This document shows, in pieces, positions 13,093-23,873 of a stretch of 64,000 bases of DNA. The DNA lies in contig JAYKKM010000052.1 of the NCBI GenBank assembly GCA_035772405.1, forward strand, positions 199,001-263,000, read 5' to 3'. Source of the DNA: Chrysogorgia sp. JL179-B06. Its lineage: Eukaryota; Cnidaria; Anthozoa; Scleralcyonacea; Chrysogorgiidae. The first letter of the stretch is position 1; every line of letters starts with the position of its first letter. The position numbers and the translations under genes were made by a program. The notes under the pieces were generated by a model. The model had not been told where the DNA came from and made no database searches. It worked only from the letters and a program-made list of their open reading frames with translations.

Positions 13093-14030
13093 TGTGATAT
13101 AAAAATATATGATGCTCATGAGTGACAGTGTGAAATGTAAATAAGAAATATAAGAAATGTGTCAAGCTGCCAAACAAGTAACGAATATCTGACGTTTAGA
13201 GCGAAAGCATGTTAAACTTTCAATTCAACTCTTTTAGCAATATCTTTTTCTACGCTCACGTGAAATATTAATCGCGATAATGCTCAAAATTGCAATCTGT
13301 ACCTCACACTTTTTCAGATAAGACCCCTTGTAAGACATGCAACCGTGCCTTTGACATAGATATCTTTCAGTGTGAAGTCTATAATTAGCGTCTAACGTCT
13401 AGAAATTTCACATTAACATGTCAAAGAACAATTAGATTGGCGTATTTTTACCGTGGAGAATTGAATTTTGGGACAATTCCAATCGTTCAAATGTATTCAC
13501 CAGAAATTGACATGTGCTTCAGTGTTCAATTCAAAAACTTATGATTCGAGAACAACCGACATGTAAGTCAAGAGTATAAATTTATACTCCAAACGTGGGT
13601 TGGTTGAGTAAAAGTTATATAAAAACCTTGCCGTAATTCACTTACCTCAAAAAACCGTTCCAGCAGTAAAAACGTGAACCGCAGATGTGTAACTTGACCG
13701 CTAGACGTTGGTCAGGTGGTTTCTAGCTGTTTGCTGTTATCAAGAAAAAATGTCAGCCTAAAACTCTCTAATAACTAAATATCAAAACCAGTTACCGATA
13801 TTTTAAATGTTATGAAAACGGTTTTCAACGAAATTAGCCTTGTAATTTTCTTTCCCGACCCTTCTTTAAGAGCTACACCGCCCTAGCTGTCACGGAGTAA
13901 CGCGTAATAGTGTAAACCTGTGACCGTGTGTGATATAAAAAAAACATGATGCTGTCTATAGGCAGTAATAAATATAAATTACCGTAACGCCAAGCCGAAG
14001 TAACGAATGACTAACGTTTCAAGCGAAAGA
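13093..14030. repeat. Pair of diverged direct repeats
   Basis: 13093-13210 (GTGATATAAAAA..TGATGCT..AAGTAACGAAT..CTGACGTTTAGAGCGAAAG) is matched by 13928-14030 in the same orientation. The 700 bp between holds nothing I can name. Confidence 0.5.
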
Positions 14031-14059
14031 ATAATAATAATAATAGCAGCAATATAGCA

Positions 14060-14430
14060 TCGACCCACCAGAGATTCTATTGGATAAGAACAATTAGAAC
14101 TTGGAACACACTTGCTGAAAAGCTAGATTTAAGCATGACCAATCTGAAGCTGTACTACTTAAATACTTTCGTACTGCGTTAGAAAAGTTATATGACTGTG
14201 ACGATCCGCGTACATTCAAGACTATCTGTCCAAAGTGCAACAACTCACGAAGTCTAATAGACGAAATATGCTGCTGCTATTAGAACGGTTTATATATTGT
14301 TTTTTGTAAATATTATTTCATGTATTTTAGTTCTGGGGCCGCAGTAATTGGCCATACTGTTACGGTTTCCCAGCCATAGTTTATTTAGTATTAGTACTTG
14401 ATGGCAAAGCTATAAATAAAATTAAAAAAA
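14060..14430 (+). pseudogene. 3' end of a CR1-like LINE
   Basis: The translation resembles the C-terminal tail of LINE RT proteins (RFYWIRTIRTWNTLAEKLDL and, further on, LKLYYLNTF). The 3' UTR has GGGGCCGCAGTAATTGGCCA, nearly identical to 29157-29175 in the longer LINE, so both belong to one family. It ends in A-rich sequence with AAATAAAAT units. Confidence 0.6.
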
Positions 14431-14754
14431 TAATAAAATAAAATAAAGTCTCGAGTGAAGTACTTGACTAACAGCTGGTTCTCCCGCATACAGTTACTGT
14501 CTCTGAATATTAAGCCAGTGCAGATTGATGTTGTTTCCATTTGACTGCAATACGTAAGAAGATAAAGAAGAAAGTTGAGAGAGTTAAAGTCGTCTAGGTA
14601 TGTATACATTTAACATTTAAAATAAGCTGCCGTGAAATACTGTTTTTTGTACTATGAGATATTGAATAAATGTTGTTTATTAGGAATTACAAATCAAATA
14701 CTCTAAATGGTTGGTGTACTGCGGCAGAAATAGTGTGTAGGAGGTAAAGAGATT

Positions 14755-14840
14755 TAACGTTTTCACTCTATGATATAAACTGGAACCTTCGCGTTTTCAC
14801 GAAGGACCTTGGCTCGAAACGTTATAGATCGACGATTTCG
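14755..14840 (+). other. Decayed Penelope-type terminal motif
   Basis: TTTCACGAAGGACCTTGGCTCGAAACG resembles the hammerhead-bearing end seen at 27602-27625 (CTGACGA, a GGGC..GCTC helix, then GAAA). Here the CTGA part is lost, so it is a relic only. Confidence 0.35.
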
Positions 14841-14946
14841 GCAGACATCAAACATTTTAGAGTTTTGTATTTCTACGTTATCTACGCAACACAAGACCTT
14901 TATATAATTTATTAAAAATTATGTTTTTCATACAATCTTAGATAAC

Positions 14947-15909
14947 ATGCCGAACTACGTGGAGTTTGCTGGTCCAGCACGAACTCTCCCATTGTTTGTA
15001 ATGGAATGGTTGATCGTTTTTGTCGGCGTCTTGGGAAACGTATTAGTTGTCATCCTTGTTGGTTTTTACGACGGTATTAAAAAACCCGTCAACAAAATCT
15101 TGTTCATCAACTTAGCCGTCGCTGATTTGGGATTCCTCTTGTTCCGTCATTCATTTAACTTTCTGGAAATGTATTACTCTCCATATTCACAACATACAGC
15201 ATTTTCTTGCGAAGTTCTTGAGCCCATCTCAATGGCTTTCTTTCCAGCATCTCTTCTTACGATAATAACAATATCTTATTATCGTTACCAGGGAATTGTT
15301 CAACTTGGTCGATCAGAACTATCCGTCAAAAAAGCTTCATTCATTGTTGGGGTTATATGGACAACGACCTTAAGTATCTACCCTATACGTCGTATTCCTT
15401 TCAGTAAACTAAGCAAAAATGCAAAAACAGTGTGTCAACTCGTACTCCCAGAGACCATAGTAACTACATTTCGTTTGGTTGAAATAACAATGTTTCTTTT
15501 AGTCATCATCGTAACTTTCATCCTTTTCCTAAAAATGCGTCGGACTTTTATAAACAGTTCTAGATTTAATTCCACCTTGAGGATAACATTGAGAATCAGT
15601 CAGAATCTAAAAACATTGCGAGTTTTAAAGCTAGTAATTCTCATATTATTCTTAACAGTCTCCCCAATAAGTACAGTTGATGTCTTACGTATTGTGAATT
15701 TTCAATCTATAAAATTAGTTGTTGTAGATTTCCGTGATTATCTACTAATATATCATCTTTTTTCCGTGCTTATGCTAATCAACAGCTCTGCAAATCCGTT
15801 CATCTACGCTTTCGCTTCCAGAGACTTTCGTACTTCTTTTAGGAAATTATTTAACTTTCGCTGTGGCAGAAAACATCGTGTTTGTCCTGCTCCACAGAAT
15901 AGCTCTTAA
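14947..15909 (+). CDS. Rhodopsin-family G protein-coupled receptor
   Basis: A 320-residue protein in one uninterrupted coding exon, length normal for a short class A receptor. TM1 carries GNVLV (N31), TM2 NLAVADLGFLL (D60) and TM3 starts after C88, which can pair with C163 in the second extracellular loop. At the end of TM3 the E/DRY triplet is replaced by YYR (R113 kept). TM4 has W138. TM6 lacks the usual CWxP but keeps a proline (FLTVSP). TM7 ends NPFIY (283-287), followed by an Arg/Lys-rich helix 8 and a C-terminal cysteine. It should sit in the plasma membrane and couple to G proteins. The ligand is unknown; the pattern fits a peptide-type or orphan receptor. ATG 14947 directly follows an acceptor-like TCTTAG (14936-14941), so a 5' UTR intron is plausible. 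AATAAA follows at 16031. Confidence 0.9.
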   Translation: MPNYVEFAGPARTLPLFVMEWLIVFVGVLGNVLVVILVGFYDGIKKPVNKILFINLAVADLGFLLFRHSFNFLEMYYSPYSQHTAFSCEVLEPISMAFFPASLLTIITISYYRYQGIVQLGRSELSVKKASFIVGVIWTTTLSIYPIRRIPFSKLSKNAKTVCQLVLPETIVTTFRLVEITMFLLVIIVTFILFLKMRRTFINSSRFNSTLRITLRISQNLKTLRVLKLVILILFLTVSPISTVDVLRIVNFQSIKLVVVDFRDYLLIYHLFSVLMLINSSANPFIYAFASRDFRTSFRKLFNFRCGRKHRVCPAPQNSS

Positions 15910-16556
15910 CAATTTTCCAGAACTCATGCGAATAATATAAAATACTTTATATAATCATTTAGTTTCATTACACGACCTGCGTTAAACTTGTAGTAAGATG
16001 GAAATATAATTTGTATTACATAACAGTATTAATAAAAAGTATTTCTTTCTTATGTTGGCTTCTATTGTGAAATATCGGACTTCTGTTTTTACTGGACGTT
16101 GTTTCGTTCTGTCGAGGAGGTTGTTTCGTTTTTGCCGTACATCCTCTGGGTCTATACTTAAAAAATATCGACCCGATATTTTACTATAACAGACATTATG
16201 CTCCGTCAATAAGTATACAGTTAATATTTCCATTGAAGACGCTTTGGAGAATGTCCATCAATTGGACAACATTTATTCATCTTTTTTACATAATAAAATA
16301 AAAATATATAAATATATATATATTATTAATATTTTAAATATCAAGCTTCTTCAATTCCAGATATATTATTGGAAAACCTGGAATTTACTTCTATATATCT
16401 TATTTGAAATTTTCCTAGGGAAGGTTGAGACGTTTTTAATTAATATACAGACATGTAAATATGTAGTATGTATTAATAGTTATTTTTGTTTGTAACTTTA
16501 TGTCAGAAACTCAGAGCCATTTAAACTAGCCTGCTGAATCGGGCTAAACATTATTA
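15910..16556. other. GPCR 3' flank, AT-rich
   Basis: Contains a candidate polyadenylation signal AATAAA at 16031-16036 for the receptor. A minus-strand open frame at 15982-16233 includes DPEDVRQKRNNLLDR, vaguely like integrase-type proteins, but nothing else supports it. Confidence 0.5.
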
Positions 16557-16615
<59 letters not shown>

Positions 16616-16616
16616 G
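16557..16616. repeat. (CAAT)n microsatellite
   Basis: About 60 bp of perfect ATCA/CAAT tetranucleotide repeats. Confidence 0.97.
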
Positions 16617-16639
16617 CAACAGTGTATAGATCGTTAGTT

Positions 16640-16870
16640 CCACGCAATTATTGTCCAACATTATGTCGGAATGGAGAATGATTCTTTCAAAAATGTTCCC
16701 AACATAATAGTCTTGCGTAAACTATCACATATTGTTGGACAAATTTATTTAGCTTTGCTACATACAATATTGTTAGATCGTTTATCATTATTATCCAACA
16801 TTTTGTCGGAATGCAGTTTCGTTCAAACGATCAAAAATTGTTGGACAACATTTATTCAGCTTTGTTAGTT
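16640..16870. repeat. Short diverged tandem repeat with TTGTTGGACAA motifs
   Basis: Two to three units with ATTATGTCGGAATG or ATTTTGTCGGAATG followed by ATTGTTGGACAA and TTTATT..AGCTTTG. Related motifs occur at 16245-16275 and near 24970-25470. Function unknown. Confidence 0.5.
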
Positions 16871-16872
16871 GC

Positions 16873-16972
16873 AGCATCGTCTAGTAGTAAACACTACACT
16901 ATATTGGCTGGTCTAGTATAGTAACCAGACTACACTGTGCTGCCTGGTCTAGTAGTAACCACTACACTATGA
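16873..16972 (+). repeat. 32-bp satellite, left fragment
   Basis: Three diverged units of the CTGGTCTAGTAGTAACCACT satellite, separated from the main array (from 17905) by an inserted LINE fragment. Confidence 0.85.
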
Positions 16973-17904
16973 ATAGATAGATAATGATAGATAAATCGTT
17001 TATTAGAGTTATACGAATTGCAATCAGACTGGATTCATGTACAAACATTACAATATTGCAATAAAATACAAATATGAGAAAATAATTTACTATAATTTAC
17101 TATATAAAATTTCGGAAGATTTTCAATGATTAAAAAGAACTATTTACAAAGAATGATCACTGCTTGCATAATGAACAATGAATGAGTCCCTGAACTGATT
17201 TGTTTTACATATAGGCACTGTAAAAGTTCTCTTTGATCGCAGACGATTAGTATAAGAGCTATAGCTTTCGCGGCAATAGTTTTGCAAGCTTACGGTTATT
17301 ATCATGAACAATGTCATCAAATAACTTTGTGGATAGAAATTTGCGTCTGTCAAAAAGAATAGGGATTCCAACTTTCTCAATTGCGTCACTATAAGATATT
17401 TCCCTGGAAAAATTGTACGCCAAGCTCGCTTCTGGATATGTTCTATCTCATCTGAGAGATATTTGGGAAAGCTACTTTAGCTATGAAAAAGCTGACATGA
17501 ATATTCACGAACAGATCTAATTACACTGCAATAAAAACATATCAAGTCTTTAGTGTCCACATCAGCTCGCTTTAACTGTTTCGAAAGATACAGGCGTTTC
17601 GCAGCCTTATGTGTAATAGTCAACGTGATCGTTTCCATTTCAAATCATCTCTGAACATGACTCCAAGAACTCGTCATGCAGCGCGTACGGATGACATCAG
17701 CCTCTACTGGATTATAGGATGGGGAATTTCTCTTAAAAGAAATAACTAGCTCCTTGCACTTCCTCGGTTTCAGCTGAAGACAGTTCCCTTGGAACCAACT
17801 GGAGATGTGGCTAATTTCTTCTTATAAGGAGCTTTCTTCAGGATTTAAAACGGTTTCAGAGTAGTATCATCTGCAAATTTCCACATCAACGATTGACTGG
17901 TGAT
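16973..17904 (-). pseudogene. CR1-like LINE 3' fragment inserted in the satellite
   Basis: On the minus strand the fragment begins near 17890 with KFADDTTLKPF (the RT active site, FADD), continues through LGVMFRDDLKWK and reaches RTFTVPICKTNQFRDSFI near 17200. It ends in GATA-type repeats at about 16975. Several stops and frameshifts are present. The satellite flanks read ..CTATGA on the left and ..ATATGA on the right, a possible 5-6-bp target duplication. It is 5'-truncated exactly at the palm domain. Confidence 0.7.
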
Positions 17905-20428
17905 ATGATGCCTGGTCTAGTAATAACCACTCAACTATGTTGGCTAGTCTAACAGTAACCACTATATACTATGCTGGCTAGTCTAGTAGTAACCACTGCA
18001 CTATGTTGGCTTGTCTAGTAGTAACCACTACAATATTATGGCTAGTCTAGTAGTAAACAATATACTATGCTGGCTGGTCTAGTAGTACCCACTATACTAT
18101 GCTGGCTGGTCTAGTAGTAACCACTACACTAATGATGGCTGGACTAGAAGTAACCACTCACTATACGATGGCTGGTCTAGCAGTAACCATTACACTATGG
18201 TAGCAGATCTAGCAGTAACCACTGCACTATTTTGGTTGGTCTAATAGTAACCACTACACTATTCTGGCTGGTCTACTAGTAACCACTACACTGTTGGCTG
18301 GTCTAGTAGTAACCACTGCACTATGTTGTCTGGTCTAGTAGTAATCACTGTACTATTCTGGCTTGTCTGTAGTAACCACTGCACTAATGCTAGCTGATCT
18401 AGTAGTAACTACTGCACTATTCTGGTTGGTCTAATAGTAACCACTACACTATTCTGACTGGTCTAGTAGTAACCACTGCACTATGTTGGCTGGTCTAGTA
18501 GTAACCACTACACCATGTTGGCTGGTCTAGTAGTAACCACTACACTATGTTGGCTGGTCTAGTAGTAACCATTACACTATGTTGCCTGGTCTAGTAGTAA
18601 CCACTGCACTATGTTGGCTGGTCTAGTAGTAACCACTACACTATGTTGGCTGGTCTAGTAGTAACCATTACACTATGTTGGCTGGTCTAGTAGTAACCAC
18701 TACACTATGTTGGCTGGTCTGGTAGTAACCACTACACTATGTTGCCTGGTCTAGTAGTAACCGCTACACTATGTTGGCTGGTCTAGTAGTAACCATCACA
18801 CTATGTTGCCTGGTCTAGTAGTAACCACTACACTATGTTGGCTGGTCTAGTAGTAACCACTACACTATGTTGGCTGGTCTAGTAGTAACCACTACACTAT
18901 GTTGGCTGGTCTAGTAGTAACCATTACACTATGTTGCCTGGTCTAGTAGTAACCACTGCACTATGTTGGCTGGTCTAGTAGTAACCACTACACTATGTTG
19001 GCTGGTCTAGTAGTAACCATTACACTATGTTGGCTGGTCTAGTAGTAACCACTACACTATGTTGGCTGGTCTAGTAGTAACCATCACACTATGTTGCCTG
19101 GTCTAGTAGTAACCACTACACTATGTTGGCTGGTCTAGTAGTAACCACTACACTATGTTGGCTGGTCTAGTAGTAACTACACTATATTGGCTGGGCTAGT
19201 AGTACTGTATTATGTTGGCTGGTCTAGCTAGTAACCACTACACTATGTTGGCTGGTCTGGTAGTAACCACTACACTATGTTGGCTGGACTAGCAGTAACC
19301 ACTACACTATACGATGACTGGTCTAGCAGAACCATTACACTATGCTAGCTGATCTAGTAGTAACTACTGCACTATTCTGGTTGGTCTAATAGTAACCACT
19401 ACACTATTCAGGCTGGTCTAGTAGTAACCACTGCACTATACGATGACTGGTCTAGCAGAACCATTACACTATGCTAGCTGATCAAGTAGTAACTACTGCA
19501 CTATTTTGGTTGGTCTAATAGTAACCACTACACTATTCTGGCTGGTCTAGTAGTAACCACTGCACTATCTTGGCTAGTTGAAATAGTAGTAACCACAACA
19601 CTATGTTGGCTGGTCTAGTAGTAACCACTGTACTATGTTGGCTGGTCTAGTAGTAACTACACTATATTGGCTGGGCTAGTAGTACTGTATTATGTTGGCT
19701 GGTCTAGCTAGTAACCACTACACTATGTTGGCTGGTCTGGTAGTAACCACTACACTATGTTGGCTGGACTAGTAGTAACCACTGCACTATGTTGGCTGGT
19801 CTACTAGTAACCACTACACTATTTTGGCTGGTCTAGTAGTAACCACTACACTATTTTAGCTGGTCTAGTAGTAACCACTACACTTTCTTTACTGGTCTAG
19901 TAGTATCCACTACACTATTTTGGCTGGTCTAGTAGTATCCACTACACTATTTTGGCTGGTCTAGTAGTATCCACTACACTATTTTGGCTGGTCTAGTAGT
20001 AACCACTACACTATTTTGGCTGGTCTATTAGTAACCACTGCACTTTTCTGCTGGTCTAGTAGTAACCACTGCACTTTTCTGCTGGTCTAGTAGTAACCGC
20101 TGCACTTTTCTGCTGGTCTAGTAGTAACCACTACACTAATTTGGCTTGTTTAGTAGTAACTACTACACTTTTCTGCTGGTCTACTAGTAACCACTGCACT
20201 TTTCTGCTGGTCTAGCAGTAACCACTGCACTTCTCTGTTGGTCTAGTAGTAACCACTGCACTTCTCTGCTGGTCTAGTAGTAACCACTGCACTTTTTTGC
20301 TGGTCTAGTAGTAACCACTGCACTTTGCTGCTGGTCTAGTAGTAACCACTACACTAATTTGGCTGGTCTAGTAGTAACCACTATACTATTCTGGTCCGTT
20401 TAGTAATAACTACTGCACTATGTTGTCT
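17905..20428 (+). repeat. 32-bp satellite array
   Basis: About 2.5 kb and nearly 80 units of consensus CTGGTCTAGTAGTAACCACT + ACACTATGTTGG. There is regional homogenisation. 18550-19150 is the most regular. It shows a repeat of about 352 bp (11 units) marked by ACCATTACACTATGTTGCC. A 480-bp duplication recurs at 19176 and 19656 (marked by TATTGGCTGGGCTAGTAGTA). The 3' end (20040-20340) has a variant ending GCACTTTTCTGCTGG. All units share one orientation. No long open frame of interest. Confidence 0.95.
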
Positions 20429-20739
20429 TGTATGACCTGAAGCAGGACACATCGTCCAAAATGTCGTCCATGAATATAACGCAGGAAATGATTTTCCAAG
20501 CCAATAATATAAGCCAGGTCATACGATCAGCATTGAACATATATAGAGTAAGCACAAGTAAATATTATATGAAAACTATTTATATGGACAATAGCGAAAC
20601 AAGATACCTGACAATCAACAAACGATAATCGTTAAGAAAAATCGTTAATATCCGGTTCAGGTTCCCGCATATCTTATATTCGCCCATACTAAACCTAACC
20701 CCGACTTTATTTCAAGGTGAAAGGTTCGAAAAGGTTTTT
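20429..20739. other. Non-coding junction after the satellite
   Basis: A 66-codon open frame (20428-20628) has no motif. Nothing else seen. Confidence 0.4.
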
Positions 20740-21345
20740 GATTCAGATCTGCTAACCTCTCAAACGTGGGACATTTAACTCTTTCCTGTCCGGCTGAAAA
20801 ACATCCAAAATTGAACCACCTCTTTGTATACGTTCTATTCATCTCTCTGGAAATAACCATAACTGTTGCAAAAGCTAAACATTTTCTGGAAGCCCAATAA
20901 ACCAGCTTTTACCAGTGCTTTTAAATTTCCCGAACAGGACACGTTATGTTAAATTAGCATTAATTATCATAAATTAGGTTGAAAAACTTTCATTTTCCTA
21001 GAAAAGCCACTTGCACGCCCACGTAGCATCACGAAAATTCAAAATGCCATCAACCACAGAGTTTTCATGAAATCAAATCAAACATGGCATGTATGTTGAT
21101 CTCATGTGCCTGGCGCTTGTCGATTTTCAATTTTTAATCTTGCGTTATTGTGTACCGTGTTTTTATATTCATGACTTCATCATATTACGTATTACTCATA
21201 TTATAATATTACTTATTGTTTGACAAATTAACATCACACTTTCTAGGACAAATCCTTTCTATATATGTCTGAATAGAAAACTTTAAACATCTTTGTCTTC
21301 ATCTTCATAATTTCATACACAAATGTTTCACTTAGCCTTGGTTAA
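20740..21345. repeat. Dispersed repeat, blocks in order B-A
   Basis: Block B (20740-21175) matches 12530-12930 and block A (21215-21345) matches 12371-12505, in the same strand but with the order exchanged. See the finding on circular permutation. Confidence 0.65.
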
Positions 21346-21652
21346 AATTTAATTCTCTTTTGTTTGTATGTTTTGTTTGATAACTTTAGTTTAAACTTCA
21401 GTTTATATTTTTTATATATATTTGAATAGAATAAAAACCTTCGATAACTGATTCACTTTAACATCGTAAAAGATCACAGTTTCAATATGCTTGGAAAAAT
21501 AATCCAAAACATTTTACGGCTACCATCTTGGAGAGACTACCTGCAGCGATATGTATAGTTTCTGCGATTATATCAGTTGTGAATAATTAATTTCGTATCG
21601 TATAATATGTTACCAAGGTAGCAAATTACTATTTATAGGTAACGTAGGCTGA
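21346..21652. other. AT-rich upstream region of the PAN-like exon
   Basis: No repeat or gene seen. It may hold the promoter of the PAN-like gene, but I see no clear core element. Confidence 0.35.
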
Positions 21653-22052
21653 ATGAAATTCATTTTTGCGATCGCCTGTGCAGTTCTCTGTAAGAAAGCT
21701 TTCAGTAAAATTAAAGATAAAATGTCTCCCTTGGGCTACACATATTTTTTTTCGTTTTGCTTTATTCTTCAATGGCGAGCAACTTTTGCAACAACATGTA
21801 TTAATGCAGTAGAATAAGTTTTAACGTCAAAAACGGGTTGAAATACAGAGCTTTGGAAGACGAAAGAAGACTGAAGAACACAATTGTGGAAAATGATGCA
21901 CAATGTTTTGGTGAATGTACAGAAGACTGCAAATGTTTATCGTTTAATATTTGTGGTAAAACGTGCCAATTAAATGCAACAAACAGATTGTTGGCGCGCA
22001 ATTCTCTTCGCGTGAAACTTGAATGTCGTTACTACGACCTTCCAGCAGCTGA
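21653..22052 (+). CDS. Cysteine-rich PAN/apple-like exon, partial gene
   Basis: The supported exon is 21810-22052. An acceptor TGCAG ends at 21809, the frame reads SRISFNVKNGLKYRALEDER, then CFGECTEDCKCLSFNIC and GKTCQLNATN, and ends GAG|GTAAGC, a strong donor. The cysteine spacing C-x3-C-x3-C-x-C and the SFN..CQLN motif resemble PAN/apple domains of secreted or surface invertebrate proteins, which bind proteins or sugars. A candidate first exon at 21653-21689 encodes MKFIFAIACAVL, signal-peptide-like, and ends CT|GTAAGA. Its phase does not match the acceptor (one base left over where two are needed), so that link is doubtful. After an acceptor at 22205-22206, 68 codons in the required phase 0 stay open to a stop at 22411; they show no known motif and may be a third exon. 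Confidence 0.5.
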
Positions 22053-22413
22053 GGTAAGCCAATAGATTATATAACATATAAAGTATACGGAACTACAATA
22101 TGTAAAAGTAAATATGAAACTTCTTCTCAAACATTAATTACTGAAAACTCACTCTTATGTTTGGCAATATTTCACCAAATCCTAATTACTTCTTTTCGAC
22201 TGCAAGGATGCTAATTCTAAAAAAATAATTAATTTGCTACGTGAGATATTCAGCTGCCATAATGATCTAAATAAAAAGGTCCTACACTGTCATTTTCGAG
22301 GAATAGTTTTAACCATTACGAGAGGGTCAGAATTTATTTCCCTTCAGGAGAGTTATTTCCTAAAAGCTGTTTATGAGCGGCGGGACGGGACGTTTGCCGC
22401 GAAGGGACTTTAA

Positions 22414-22673
22414 GCAGGATCACATCTCGCTTATATTTTCACTTTCTTTATCTCATCCCGTTTACATATGAAGAAAGTGTTTAACGAGACGTTTTATCGT
22501 CTCACTAATTAACCACGGGATCCCTGTTTTCCAAAGCACACACCGAAGTGAAGGAGCGTACATAGTTCAATCTACAGACAAGCATGGAACAATCTGGGTG
22601 AGCCTGGCTGGACTAAATACAAAATATAAAATCACTGTTACTTAAGTTTCACGTTACACGATCATCATATATA
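22414..22673. other. Non-coding stretch
   Basis: No recognisable feature before the hammerhead motif. It contains GC-richer patches around 22500-22600. Confidence 0.4.
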
Positions 22674-22732
22674 GTACAATATCTACAGACACGTGTTTCG
22701 CTGTTCCACAGCTCATCAGTGTAGCTTGGTAC
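22674..22732 (-). ncRNA. Hammerhead ribozyme, type I, all core elements intact
   Basis: Read on the minus strand from 22732: GTACCAAGCTACA (helix I, 5' strand), CTGATGA, GCTGT-GGA-ACAGC (helix II with a 3-base loop), GAAA, CACGTG (short palindromic helix III), TC completing the GTC cleavage triplet, then TGTAGATATTGTAC (helix I, 3' strand). TGTAG pairs with CTACA and GTAC with GTAC. Every invariant core position is present. Self-cleavage after GTC is predicted. Short palindromic helix III is known from Penelope-type retroelement ribozymes, which often work as tandem dimers. Here I see a single copy next to a (TA)n tract; no PLE protein is recognisable beside it. Confidence 0.8.
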
Positions 22733-22860
22733 GATCTAGATATGGGCATGAGAACTTATTATACACAAACGATTGCCGGTGACAACCGCTTGTGCGACAA
22801 ACAGCGCTCATACGCACATCTAGAGAGCGTGAACTCGTGAAGCGGTGTAGGGCCAGAGTG

Positions 22861-22997
<137 letters not shown>

Positions 22998-23014
22998 CAT
23001 ATATATATATATGT

Positions 23015-23399
23015 ATATATTTATACAATAACCTGTTTACTACGCGCGTTCTCATTGGTTGTTGGCCATGATCTATTAGAGGACAGATGCACGGATCACG
23101 TCAGCTCACGCCATATCACTTCAGCCGACTGCTTTTATCTTTTTTCATGCCCCAGAAATCGCCAAAGAGCTAATAAGACTCCTGAATGGTTTGTTTTCAA
23201 TTTTTATTGTATAAAACAAATAGATTCCATTTTGCCGTTGTCTGTTCAGTTATAGATGTATAGATGACGTCAGAACATGGTAAGAACATCAGTGACCCAC
23301 TCGACTTCGTCTTGTGGGCCACTTTTTTGTTCTTACCACGTTCTGACGTCATCTGTGCATCTATAACTGAACAGCCAACGGCAAAATGGAATCTATTTG
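23015..23399 (+). mobile_element. Non-autonomous element with foldback end, copy 1
   Basis: 23015-23216 is a unique-looking tail. 23217-23305 and 23310-23399 form an inverted repeat of about 85 bp (ATAGATTCCATTTTGCCGTT pairs with AACGGCAAAATGGAATCTAT). The same arrangement is present in opposite orientation at 26815-27190, which defines a family. There is no coding capacity. The right arm runs straight into a (TA)n tract. Confidence 0.75.
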
Positions 23400-23561
<162 letters not shown>

Positions 23562-23583
23562 TTTTCGCTTACCTCAAAACTGG

Positions 23584-23626
23584 TCTGCTACAACTTGTTT
23601 CATCTGTAAAAGAATCTTCAGGCAGT
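23584..23626 (-). ncRNA. Hammerhead-like motif with weak helix II
   Basis: Minus strand: CTGC (helix I), CTGAAGA, TTCTTTTACAGAT (helix II, only TCT/AGA can pair), GAAA, CAAGTTG (near-palindromic helix III), TA (GTA cleavage triplet), GCAG (helix I partner). All conserved core bases are present, but helix II begins with a U-U mismatch, so activity is doubtful. A second partial copy of TCTTCAGGCA follows at 23644-23653. Confidence 0.45.
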
Positions 23627-23727
23627 ATATATATATATGAGAATCTTCAGGCAATATATATATATATGAACCCTCTAGATGAGCAGGTGTGCTCTTGGGG
23701 TAAATGCGTGAATAAAATGTTTATAAA

Positions 23728-23768
<41 letters not shown>

Positions 23769-23873
23769 CTTCTCCACGCGCACATACCTTAACTTATAAC
23801 ACAGGTCAGTGTTTTCATCCCAGCTTATCTAATTCATTATTTTCGTTAATCTTTACAATAATTGTCTTTTAAG

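Noticed and set aside
15982..16233. Integrase-like protein on the minus strand (DPEDVRQKRNNLLDR)
   Set aside because: Only one short similarity, with no catalytic motif or further collinear match.
17905..20428. CRISPR-like array
   Set aside because: Units are contiguous with no unique spacers, and the genome is eukaryotic. It is a satellite.
21653..21689. Firm signal-peptide exon for the PAN-like gene
   Set aside because: The donor phase leaves one base while the acceptor needs two, so the two exons cannot be joined as read; kept only as a possibility.
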